From Nemertoderma westbladi (taxonomy: Eukaryota > Xenacoelomorpha > Nemertodermatida > Nemertodermatidae): a stretch of DNA of 25,711 nt. Location of the stretch: positions 1-25,711 of the forward strand of contig JAUCBJ010007124.1 of NCBI GenBank assembly GCA_032718475.1. Reading direction: 5' to 3'. The stretch's first letter is position 1, and every line of letters starts with the position of its first letter. A program made the translations under genes and the position numbers. The notes under the pieces are model-generated. The model ran no database searches. It had not been told where the DNA came from and was given only the letters and a program-made list of their open reading frames with translations. Below, piece by piece: positions 17,602-25,711 of this stretch.

Positions 17602-20163
17602 ATGGCGGGAAAACTGATCAGAAAGAGAAAGGTGGAACAAGGAGGAAAGGAGATACTGGTGGATTTCACCAAGAGGCATCCGGAAGAGAAGACGAGAGGA
17701 TACTACGAGAGGTTGGAAAAGGGTCACGCGGCACGAGCGCTGCAGGACCACTTCCGGGAGATGCACGAACAGCGGCTGGTCGGGACCTACGGGACGCCGT
17801 TGCTGGACAACGCGATCTTCCAACACTTCCACTACGTGGTGAAAGGGGACGAGGCGAAGTTCGGGATTCCGAAGTACCTGAGGGAGTCGCCGAAGAAGGA
17901 TTGGAAGAGGTTTATAGAGTCTGTCAACAGGGGAGGATATATGATCCTAGACGACGAGGGAACCGTGGAAGACGAGGAGGGTTCGAGACGAGGATCAGCG
18001 GGGTCGGCCAGGACCATACTCCTACATTTGGCCGCGCCAAATGGGGACATTTTCTTATTCGATCTAGGAACGTATGGGAAAAAGGACGGGCCGAAATTAA
18101 ACCGGTTGCCGAAAGCGGTGCAAGTCCTGGTAAGAGAGAAGTCGACGACGAAGGTGGGATCGGCGATTCGCGAGGATGCGGAGAGAATCATCGGTCCGGA
18201 CACCACCAACCTCCTGGATATGCAGAAGGTCTTCATGGCTATGACGGCACCAGATGGGTTGGGAGTAGTCGGGAACACAGGCCAATGCGGGGCGGTGGCA
18301 ATGGGCCAGCTATTGGGGCTCGTATGCCACAAACCGATGGACTGGGGGAAGTTCAGGGAGGAATACGGAGCAGAACTAGCGAACTCGCTAAAGTGGGGAG
18401 CGAGACCGGGAAGGCAAGAGGTGTATCAATTCCTCAGAGGAGCGATAAAGGTATATCAGAAGCGATATATCCTGCAGGAAGATTGGATGATGATGAGTTT
18501 GCTTAACTTATTCATGACCGTGGTTATCGAGAGGGAACCAGCGGCATTTCTGTTATCGGGATCACCCCTAAGCTACAGGAGAGCCTTTAAGACGGCCTTC
18601 GACGGTCTGGTAGACCACCCGGGGCTGAAGGGCGAGTCGGTGTATTACAACAGCCGACATCTGATAGACAGGGAGATAGATACGCCGTATCAGAGATGGG
18701 AGCAGCTAGAGACAGATAGACGAGAGGCAAAGCGACTGGAAGAAGTCGCTAGACGGGAAAGGATAGAAGCAGAGGAGAGGGAAGAGGAGGCCAGGACGCA
18801 GAGTTACGGCTTCGAGGAACAGGCAGGCTTAGACGAACTTCGTTGGACTTCATCAGGGAGTTCGGGGGAGTCTCTAGGGCGAGAACTGGGATGGACGGTG
18901 GGATCGCCGAAACAGTCAACGTCGGGGTTGCAAGCGATGCCCATACCAGCGGGCGCCGAAGGCGACCAACCGCCAAGGAAGTTAAGGGAGCTAGAGGGAT
19001 GGAGAGCTACGGGCGAGAGCCAAGGCGGGAAGGGACATAGTGGATCCATCGGGATACCGGGGTTGGAGCCACTGCCAGAGGAGGATGAAGACGACGACGA
19101 GGTCGGAGAGATGCCGCCCATCGGGAGGATAGGCCACTCGGACACGGACTGGGTTGGCGGGAGGGTGGTGACGGCCAGTGGGGCGAGGGCCTTCTGGGAT
19201 AGACCCGGCAAGCGGGCCTGGGTGCACAAGGAGCCGGCGATGGATTTCGCGGGGAGCACTATCAGGTTGGGTGAGCAACCGGGGACGGCACCACGGGTAG
19301 TATTCGGGGAGACGATGCCCGAGAGGGGCGAGGAGATCGACGTAGACAGGGACACTAACGTGCAGAAGTTCGCCTACCAGCAACTCCACAGACCGCGGAG
19401 ATCGCTTGGGACGAAAGACGATGTGGGGCGGGAGACATTGGTACTCGGTTGCGATTACTGTGGGAGACAGACCCACCAGGAAAGGAGCTGTTTGTACCGA
19501 TTCCAAAAGGGGACCTTTTGTCTCTACTGCCGCGAGTCGAGCCACAGGATGGGGGCGTGTCCACGGTTGCATAACCGATGTCCGAAGTGTAACTTCCGGG
19601 GACACTACGGACGCCAGTGCGACTGGATGGATGATGAAGAGAAGTTCAGAACCTTCAGGAGTGGGCGACTCGGGGCCATGACGCGGCAACGCATGAAGGC
19701 TCAGGAGTTCAAGTGGGGTTTCTTCCTTATCAATCAGGAGGCTCACTTGGAAATCATAAAGCGGAGGTTACCGTTTACCTATCAAGAGGTAGCAACGGCG
19801 GCGTCGTATGCCGGGGTGATAAATACACAAAGGTATTTGGACAGGTGGACGCCACAGAATCGAGGGGAGTTTAGGGATTTCCTGGCGGAGCACGTGCCGC
19901 GGGCAATGAAGATGATCTTATGGGACGCCACCAGGGGGAGACAACAGGGCCACTCGGAGGGGCCACCCGCGAAGCGATATCGGGAGCTGATAACACCAGC
20001 ACCCAAGGAGCCAACGACCGGGATCAGCAAGGAGGTGGCGGCGAGGGTCCGAAGACAGAAAACGGATCCCAGAGGAGCGGTAGTGACCAGGAAACGACCC
20101 AGGGAGGAGGACGGCAAAGGGAAAGACTTGAGGTGGTTCCCAAAGTCAGGGGGGATAAACTGA
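17602..20163 (+). CDS. Third ORF: WRN/RNase D/EXD-like (pseudo-)exonuclease with three CCHC zinc knuckles
   Basis: 853 codons from the first ATG; the frame is open to 17557 but only with TTG. It is uninterrupted, unlike gag-pol. Residues about 105-300 read as a DEDD-type 3'-5' exonuclease fold: motif I DDEG (Asp117, Glu119), a strand pair RTILLHLAAPNGDIFLFD, motif II KVGSAIREDAERI (Asp192), then LLDMQ (206-208). The helix expected to carry motif III reads QEVYQFLRGA, with Arg where Asp is normal, so catalysis is doubtful. Residues about 365-405 are a charged helix. An acidic low-complexity linker follows. Three C-X2-C-X4-H-X4-C knuckles lie at 617-630, 640-653 and 660-673. The last 180 residues are unrecognised and end in basic clusters (RKRPREED). 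There is no signal peptide or membrane helix, so it is not an env. Likely an RNA/DNA-binding accessory protein of the element; this role is inferred. Confidence 0.85.
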   Translation: MAGKLIRKRKVEQGGKEILVDFTKRHPEEKTRGYYERLEKGHAARALQDHFREMHEQRLVGTYGTPLLDNAIFQHFHYVVKGDEAKFGIPKYLRESPKKDWKRFIESVNRGGYMILDDEGTVEDEEGSRRGSAGSARTILLHLAAPNGDIFLFDLGTYGKKDGPKLNRLPKAVQVLVREKSTTKVGSAIREDAERIIGPDTTNLLDMQKVFMAMTAPDGLGVVGNTGQCGAVAMGQLLGLVCHKPMDWGKFREEYGAELANSLKWGARPGRQEVYQFLRGAIKVYQKRYILQEDWMMMSLLNLFMTVVIEREPAAFLLSGSPLSYRRAFKTAFDGLVDHPGLKGESVYYNSRHLIDREIDTPYQRWEQLETDRREAKRLEEVARRERIEAEEREEEARTQSYGFEEQAGLDELRWTSSGSSGESLGRELGWTVGSPKQSTSGLQAMPIPAGAEGDQPPRKLRELEGWRATGESQGGKGHSGSIGIPGLEPLPEEDEDDDEVGEMPPIGRIGHSDTDWVGGRVVTASGARAFWDRPGKRAWVHKEPAMDFAGSTIRLGEQPGTAPRVVFGETMPERGEEIDVDRDTNVQKFAYQQLHRPRRSLGTKDDVGRETLVLGCDYCGRQTHQERSCLYRFQKGTFCLYCRESSHRMGACPRLHNRCPKCNFRGHYGRQCDWMDDEEKFRTFRSGRLGAMTRQRMKAQEFKWGFFLINQEAHLEIIKRRLPFTYQEVATAASYAGVINTQRYLDRWTPQNRGEFRDFLAEHVPRAMKMILWDATRGRQQGHSEGPPAKRYRELITPAPKEPTTGISKEVAARVRRQKTDPRGAVVTRKRPREEDGKGKDLRWFPKSGGIN

Positions 20164-20379
20164 GACTTCGATGTGGTACGCCTGGAAGGCGCCACGTGAG
20201 ACGTGCGAACTATTAAGTACAAATTCAAAATGATGCAAATAATTAAATAAGTGCAATTGTATGTACGTACGTAGTAATCAGTAGTTTAGTTATGAAATAT
20301 ACGTTCGAAGTAAGTACTATAGTCATTCAACCTTTCTCAATTAGCTACTGGGACTGGGGGGCTAACTGACTATGGTACT
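20164..20379 (+). other. Spacer after the third ORF
   Basis: AT-rich and non-coding; it contains GTACGTACGTAGTA (about 20264), reminiscent of the upstream hairpin-array core. Confidence 0.4.
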
Positions 20380-20616
20380 ATGGACGAGACACTAGACGAT
20401 TTCACACTTCTTGAGTGCGACGGCACAGGAGGGGGGGTGAGATTCGTCAGAAGGGATGAGGTAGTCAAAGAGGGGTCGAGTAAAGGTGATAGTGCGGAGT
20501 GCGGAGAGAGTGCGAATGCAATTCAAGTGTGTGGGAGGAATAGGAGGCTGAGTGAGGGACAGGGAAGTCCGAGAGTTAGAGCGATAGTGAGGAGAAGTAG
20601 AGGAGAGTCAGGGTGA
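20380..20616 (+). CDS. Possible small ORF (78 codons), unrecognised
   Basis: ATG at 20380; the product is rich in Asp/Glu then Arg/Gly/Ser, with no domain I recognise. It lies in sense orientation between the third ORF and the polypurine tract. Composition is like the Arg/Glu-rich gag N-part, but the length is close to what chance gives in stop-poor, purine-rich DNA. It could equally be untranslated sequence. Confidence 0.25.
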   Translation: MDETLDDFTLLECDGTGGGVRFVRRDEVVKEGSSKGDSAECGESANAIQVCGRNRRLSEGQGSPRVRAIVRRSRGESG

Positions 20617-20830
20617 GAACAGTGTGGAGTTAAAGTGGCAAAAGTGTTGGGGAAACAAAAGTCGTGTGAGAGGAGCGCACGATCGGCCCGACATGGGACG
20701 CCAGGCGAACCGGGTGGCGATATCATACCCATAGGGAGCGGCCTGGAAAGCCGGCTCCGAGAGAAAATAGTTCCACCCCACACCCGATACTAGATCGGGA
20801 TCCAGCGGAATTGTAGCGCACTTTAGGAGG
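20617..20830 (+). other. 3' non-coding region of the element
   Basis: GC-rich, with imperfect stems around GGAGCGGCC/GCCGGCTCC (about 20736-20760) and a perfect 6-bp stem CCCGAT/ATCGGG (20783-20799). No ORF is supported. Confidence 0.5.
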
Positions 20831-20859
20831 ATGCTATCTTCTCACCGGGAAGATAGCAT
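20831..20859 (+). promoter_or_regulatory. 10-bp perfect stem-loop before the polypurine tract
   Basis: ATGCTATCTT (20831-20840), loop CTCACCGGG, AAGATAGCAT (20850-20859). It ends one base before the G-run of the polypurine tract. It may present or protect the plus-strand primer; this is inferred from position. Confidence 0.8.
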
Positions 20860-20868
20860 GGGGGGGAG
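20860..20868 (+). promoter_or_regulatory. Polypurine tract
   Basis: GGGGGGGAG directly abuts the TG of the 3' LTR, the expected position of the plus-strand DNA primer. Confidence 0.85.
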
Positions 20869-21378
20869 TGTTAGCGTATTCAATTCCGCTAACACAAACC
20901 CATAAAGTAAGCCGTTAAGCAATATTGGGGGCCACGAGGTTGATTACCCAATCTCGTGCCACCCCAATAAAATGGGAAGGAGAAACACACAATAAGGGTC
21001 AGGGGCCACACCCCTGACCGAGAGAGAATAGCTGGAGTGAAGGGAAACACTCCAAAGGGCGCCAACAGGGATATTAGCCAATGGGAGGGAGGCACCGGCT
21101 AGGTACAGTAACAAGGCCAACCCGTGCAATATAACCAGTTAACGGTAATCAGTTATTTCAGTTATCTCATTGTGTTGGTCGGTTTAGCTAGGATAGGACC
21201 GGAACTTTAATTACCGTTGTGTAACCACTGTGCAGACATCTATATCTATATCTATACTATTATACCGGAGGACTTTATACAGCAATCAGCAATCATCCAC
21301 CTTTTACACACACACGGCGGGAACGCGACGCGTAAATTAAAACCGGATAAACCGGGATCCTTTGTGGATCCCGTCACA
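20869..21378 (+). repeat. 3' LTR
   Basis: 510 bp, same length as the 5' LTR and different at only two positions (20973 and 21292). AATAAA at 20966-20971 could serve as polyadenylation signal. It is followed by 25 C. Confidence 0.96.
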
Positions 21379-21403
21379 CCCCCCCCCCCCCCCCCCCCCC
21401 CCC
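21379..21403. repeat. Poly-C flank of the insertion
   Basis: 25 consecutive C immediately after the 3' LTR; together with the 12 C before the 5' LTR this marks a poly-C target site. Confidence 0.9.
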
Positions 21404-22968
21404 AGTGCTAAGTGTGTGCCTTGCATGAATATAAATTTAAATATACATTAAACAGTTAAAGAAACATGAAATAATCAAAAATAACCGTATGCAAAACCGT
21501 TTGCAAATTCATCTGTTCATGCAAAACCTGACATAAATCAAAATATGTAATATGTAGCCTGTATAGGTCAATATTTATAATATAACAAATACAGACATAT
21601 TGATTTAAAGCATAAAACTCAGACGGAACAGGTTACTAAGCCAATACAATAGTGTAGGCGTAGGCCTACACGTAGGGTTGATTGTGATAGCCTACTGATA
21701 ACAGGATAATATTAAATGCAAACAAAAGTGTTATGTACAGACCATACTGTAGGGCCTACAGTTGTAGTTTGTTGTATTATACTGTACACCGGTAGGTGTA
21801 CATATAAGCCCGTCTAAATTAAATACTTTAGGCCTATTTAAGACAGCCAACAATAAAGTAAAAACAATTCTCGAAATTAATTACACAGCAACTACATCAA
21901 CAGCACCGGTACGTACCGCCTCACACGTTAAACTTATTATTTCCTACAATAGGTAAGAACTAAGAACTGAACTACAGTATGCTGAATAGGCGTCATTAAA
22001 AAAATAATAAATACTGTATGATAAAAAGTGAAATAAACATAATATAACACAAATAATAACACAAATAATGTCATATCAAAACAACTGGATGCAGCATATA
22101 TAATTTCGATTATTTCGACTTCCATATAATATGTAGGCCTAGTCACCAAGTCATTTTATTTTTGAAATTCACACACTTTGCACCAAATTTGTGCCCTTGC
22201 CAAAATCCAAACCTTTCTTTATCCGCCAGTGCTGCGACTCTTACAGTACACGTTAGTGGGGCATCGCGCAGTAGGTGACGTCCCATGGCTTGAGCAAGTT
22301 CAAACTATTTCGATTTGATCTGGAATCAATAGCTCGAGAGGTATTTGCCAGCAACTTTCAAAAATATTGGAACTTTTTCTATAGTATGTCCATACAATAT
22401 TGGGTTGATAATGGTTATAATCTTCAAAAGTTATTTACGAATGAATTTTTATTTCAGACAGACAGACGGACATGAAATTTTCCCCTACTTACTAATTATA
22501 ATTGTGCGCTAAGGCTCGCCCTGACTGCGTGGCTCGCCCCACAGCAGAACACTATCACTGTAGGCCTATTTGTTTTTATGTGTTTGTATATCATTATCGT
22601 TGTTCCTGTTTATATGGCATTTATTTAACTAGTGTGGCGCCTTTCGATGGCTGATTTAGACCATATTTAATTTATATTTCTTTAAGGGGAAATACGAATA
22701 AAATACACTAAATAAACTAACGATGTTTCATTGAGGATTAAGAAAACAGAAACTTCTGAATATTTGAAGAAAACTAAATTACTGTATTATAGGTAAATTC
22801 TGATTTGTTTGTACAAAATGTATTTAATTCACAGTAGTTTATTTATTTTTTCAACATAATTTAGTTTATTTTGTTACTGTTTTCTTAATCCCCAAACAAC
22901 CTATACCACCTAAACATTATAATTTGGTTTATTTTTTTGTGTATATTATACTGTTCAATTTATTTTAG
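21404..22968. other. Gene-free AT-rich flank
   Basis: No supported gene. The word TAGGCCTA occurs at 21661, 21829, 22134 and 22561. A palindrome-rich spot GTGTAGGCGTAGGCCTACAC lies around 21653-21672. A CAGACAGACAGACGG tract lies at about 22456. Short open frames of about 65 codons here show no domain. Confidence 0.5.
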
Positions 22969-23095
22969 ACATTACTCATTAGGCCCATTCTCACCAAAAT
23001 TGGCCAAACGGGTGTCCGAGGCCATAACTTCTGTTTATGCCGGTTCTAGGAAGTGGTGGATGGCTTTGAAGAAAGCTGCTGCTGCTGAAAAGTAG
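22969..23095 (+). CDS. Possible terminal coding exon of an unrecognised gene
   Basis: A pyrimidine-rich stretch ending TTTATTTTAG (22968) is followed by a 41-codon open frame to TAG 23093-23095, clearly more GC-rich than its surroundings. It starts about HYSLGPFSPKLAKRV and ends with a run of Ala and Lys (KKAAAAEK). The acceptor-like site, the codon-like composition and the stop fit a last exon. I do not recognise the protein, and no clear AATAAA follows closely. It could be a retro-fragment or chance. Confidence 0.35.
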
Positions 23096-24614
23096 ATTAT
23101 GTACAATTAATTTAAGCTCAAACAGACATCATACCCGCAGCAGAACATAATACGACCACAAAAATGATATTTTCAATGTCCGGGGTCCAATAGGGGTCTA
23201 ATAGAACAAACTGTGATAAAATTCCAACACTATACATACAGTACATGTAGGTCATATCCAGTAAACCCGAAGCATTATTAGAAAGCTGGATAAATGGAGA
23301 TTCTTTTTCAGGAGTATTTGTATGCATACAATGTCGTGTCAAATTCAATTCAAGTGTCGTCCATCTCCATTTAACATCGTATCCGACACTTTTCTTATTT
23401 TTATGTTCGACCCTGTAATGGTGCTGATTTTATTTTAACTTTTTTAAGAGTAATCCTAAAAGTAAATATTCATATAAAATTTTACCAGGATAACCAGACC
23501 ATGTTAAAAAAAAACATGTAATCTGAACATGTAAAACATGTAAATGTAAAATAAACCATGTAATCGTCTTCTAAGTAGACCAAGGTTTATGTACTGTAAC
23601 AATCAATTTGCCCGGTCCCTGTAGTGGTTAGACAGGCCAGCTACTGTATTTGAAAATGATAGAATTACAGATAAGAGTTAAGATAGTGCCAGAGTCGTAT
23701 TTCAACGCGCGTTCTAGAGGTGTATAAAATATGTAGGTTAGCCACACTGAAATTATCTCAGACAAGACTGTAGTCAATCACTGTATCCTCCCTGTACAGT
23801 TGTATTGGCGTCTGCCACTCACTGTGATAATGTATGGATCTGGGATGATTACAGTGCCGGACAGTCCGGACTGTTCATGTTCACGTTCACCAATGTATGT
23901 ACAGTAATATCTATGTTTAATATAATAAATGTATATCTTAATCTTTCACTATTCAAAATATAATTATAGGCGGAGATTATTATATATTTACCTAGAAATG
24001 AATGCATTACAAGCCGGACAAATCATTACAGGGAAGGATCGAGATAATGATCTATTTTGCCTAAATGTTAAGCATTACAGGCCGGAACAATTCATTACAG
24101 GGCAGACTCGTTATTTTAAATAAAAAATAATTTTTTCAACGGCTCAAAAGTGTTTGTCCATGGCAGCATGGTACGGTCCCCATGAAATTCGCCTGACATC
24201 AAGAGCTTTTAGAAAATATGGGTTTACTATATTCTGGTGCAATTTTTTTGAAAATACTTTAATAGCCTTTAATAGAATTCAACTCACTAAATAGGTGCAG
24301 CAACGCAGCCAATTGAAGTTATGTTGATATAATCCCAGTAGTTGGTTTAGTATGGTTTACTGAGTTGGATTTCGTTGGGTAAGTTTTACTATTAACAAAC
24401 TATGGTGTATGAGCGGGAAATTTGAAAATGTTAAACCCCAATCGCTGGCATCTGTTTTTTGTTAATACTGTAATACAGTACCGGTACCTAATTCTGTAAT
24501 TAGTTTACTAGGCTACCTACTGACCTACCATACATTCTGACATTAGTTTATTAATAGGGCCTAGTTACCCTACCACTACAGAAAGGGGATTCACCCCATA
24601 TCCGCTATCTGGAC
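23096..24614. other. Gene-free AT-rich stretch upstream of the ankyrin gene
   Basis: A 68-bp-spaced pair of similar words (GCATTACARGCCGGA... CATTACAGGG) lies at about 24004-24038 and 24072-24106. The start of the ankyrin gene is preceded by CCACTACAG (about 24572-24580), a possible splice acceptor, but no TATA box is convincing. Nothing else is supported. Confidence 0.45.
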
Positions 24615-25466
24615 ATGAATAACCGACCAATCTCTGATAAAAACCTCAGTTTCATGCGGAACATCAACACAAAACTCTTCGAAGAATGGGTTGTGGATGA
24701 ACTACAATCTAAAGGTGTTGATAATATCAATAATCTTTCTATAGGGAAGAGAAGAGATAGTCTGTTGCACTACGCGACCAAGTACAATCGGGTGGATCTG
24801 TGCGAGGTTTTAGTATCGAAGTTTGGCATATCAACAGAAATATCGAATTCCGAGGGTCAACGGCCTATCCATGTTGCTACGAGTTTGGGTTGCGTGGAAT
24901 CGATTTCTTTCCTTTTATCTTCCGGAGCCAACGTTAATTCTCTTAAGCGGGCGGACTGGACTCCGTCAATGTTAGCCAGCTCCAAGTCGAATATTACTAT
25001 TCTTAACTTACTAATACAACACAAAGCGAATTTACACTTGAAAAATAAAGACGGCTGGAATTGTTTCCATTTAGCATGTCGGGAAAGAAGTACAGATGTT
25101 TTAAATTTGTTACTTTCGATTGACCCTACATTGAATAGGACCGTTAGTAGAAACGGACGAACCCCTTTACACACGGCTTGTTTGCACGGCAACATTGAGG
25201 TTGTCCGCTTCCTATTAACCAAATGCCGTGACTCTTCTATCAATGAAGCTGATAGTTGTGGCAGTACCCCGGTAATGGAATGCGTTCGGGGCGACCATGT
25301 TGATGTACTGGAGTTTCTGGTGGGAGAAGGAGTTGATATCGACAAAGTGGATAGGGTGGGAATGAACTGTACCGATGTCGCTGAGTTTTGTAAATCTATA
25401 AAATGCTCTCGTTTCCTCAGCGATTTGCAATGCCCAACTAAATCTTTGGTGAGTTCAGAGTCGTAA
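24615..25466 (+). CDS. ANKRD16: Ankyrin-repeat protein, ANKRD16-like
   Basis: 283 codons in one exon from ATG 24615. About seven ankyrin repeats lie at residues 46-275; LLHYATKYNRVDLCEVL, ADWTPSMLASSKSN, LKNKDGWNCFHLACRE and RTPLHTACLHGNIEVVRFLL closely follow the order and the non-consensus words of vertebrate ANKRD16. In mammals ANKRD16 binds alanyl-tRNA synthetase and removes mis-activated serine, guarding translation fidelity; that role is known from mouse, not shown here. Vertebrate ANKRD16 is longer (about 360 residues, nine repeats), so the last repeats are missing. Near the end the text TTGGTGAGTT (about 25447) is a strong splice-donor match eight codons before the stop, so this may be a first coding exon continuing beyond the window, with the visible stop being intronic. 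Codon usage is AT-richer than in the retroelement, as expected for a host gene. Confidence 0.8.
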   Translation: MNNRPISDKNLSFMRNINTKLFEEWVVDELQSKGVDNINNLSIGKRRDSLLHYATKYNRVDLCEVLVSKFGISTEISNSEGQRPIHVATSLGCVESISFLLSSGANVNSLKRADWTPSMLASSKSNITILNLLIQHKANLHLKNKDGWNCFHLACRERSTDVLNLLLSIDPTLNRTVSRNGRTPLHTACLHGNIEVVRFLLTKCRDSSINEADSCGSTPVMECVRGDHVDVLEFLVGEGVDIDKVDRVGMNCTDVAEFCKSIKCSRFLSDLQCPTKSLVSSES

Positions 25467-25711
25467 TTGTTTTGGATTCGTACGAGATTAATCAATGGTT
25501 CATTTTTATCTGAAATAATATTAATATACCAGTTTGGGTTCATAAAACGTTTAGTCCAAAAATCTGACCCTGATCTTTTGAAGTTAAAAATATAACCGTC
25601 CCATGGTTGACTAGTGTCACTGTCACATACACAACATTTGTGGAAAAATAACTGCGTTAATACTATATATATAAATAGAGTTAATGTAAGGATGTGGTGT
25701 GTGGGGCGAGT
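25467..25711. other. 3' flank or intron of the ankyrin gene
   Basis: AT-rich and without ORF; no clear polyadenylation signal directly after the stop, which suits the view that it is intronic. Confidence 0.4.

Larger units (their letters stand above)
6673..21378 (+). mobile_element. Complete BEL/Pao LTR retrotransposon, 14.7 kb, with an accessory third ORF
   Basis: Two 510-bp direct terminal repeats start TG and end CA and enclose gag (DUF1759 core), aspartic protease, RT/RNase H, an integrase with DDE and DUF5641 C-terminus, and a further ORF. The domain order and families are those of BEL/Pao. The insertion lies in poly-C (12 C before, 25 C after), so the expected short target duplication cannot be delimited. 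BEL/Pao elements are usually well under 10 kb; the excess here comes from a roughly 4.6-kb gag region, a duplicated RNase H segment, a hairpin array and the third ORF. The LTRs differ at 6777/20973 (C/T) and 7096/21292 (T/A) only, so the insertion is young. Gag-pol is nevertheless interrupted in several places. Confidence 0.95.

Noticed and set aside
17602-20163. Third ORF as an envelope gene
   Set aside because: No signal peptide, no membrane-spanning helix (the longest hydrophobic patch is about 14 residues) and no furin-like pattern; zinc knuckles and an exonuclease fold fit a nucleic-acid binder instead.
21937-24123. Short ORFs of 60-76 codons in the right flank
   Set aside because: AT-rich chance frames without domain, conserved start context or splice signals.

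Overview
The window is animal nuclear DNA. The evidence is a single-copy gene fragment that I recognise as ANKRD16 (24615-25466), AT-rich flanks crowded with satellites and foldbacks, and a complete LTR retrotransposon of the BEL/Pao type. The exact species cannot be read from the sequence. Several flank features (poly-C/G tracts, GTCTGTCT minisatellites, frequent TAGGCCTA) would suit a marine invertebrate or basal chordate, but that is only an impression.

Layout. 1-6672: gene-free, AT-rich flank with a GGGCC-rich dispersed repeat (two to three copies), a 143-150 bp minisatellite (1362-2092), a foldback (651-783), and a large inverted-repeat element (3548-6351) whose core is a 26-bp AT satellite. 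6673-21378: one 14,706-bp BEL/Pao element with 510-bp LTRs that differ at only two positions by my reading. It is inserted in a poly-C tract. 21379-24614: AT-rich flank with one possible terminal coding exon. 24615-25466: ANKRD16-like ankyrin gene.

Inside the element, in order on the + strand: 5' LTR; a leader with a 24-bp direct repeat and no recognisable tRNA primer site; a very long gag region of about 4.6 kb (arginine/glutamate-rich N-part with an 11-residue coiled-coil repeat, an asparagine-rich part, a 20-residue repeat, the DUF1759 gag core and a CCHC knuckle) with G-runs of 11-16 bases, two of the frame changes falling at them; aspartic protease; reverse transcriptase/RNase H; integrase; then an array of 16 copies of a GGTACGTAGTACC hairpin; then a third, fully intact 853-codon ORF; then a hairpin, a G-rich polypurine tract and the 3' LTR.

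The third ORF is the main discovery candidate. It sits where some BEL elements carry env, but encodes a WRN/RNase D/EXD-like 3'-5' exonuclease fold followed by three tandem CCHC zinc knuckles. The DxE and second Asp motifs are present, while the last catalytic Asp appears to be replaced by Arg. It therefore looks like a nucleic-acid-binding pseudo-exonuclease carried by a retroelement. Gag-pol, by contrast, is broken by several frame changes and by a 0.47-kb duplication within RNase H. The two copies of that duplication differ by roughly 9%, far more than the LTRs, which points to a chimeric parent. The element thus looks young, defective in gag-pol, and intact only in its accessory ORF.
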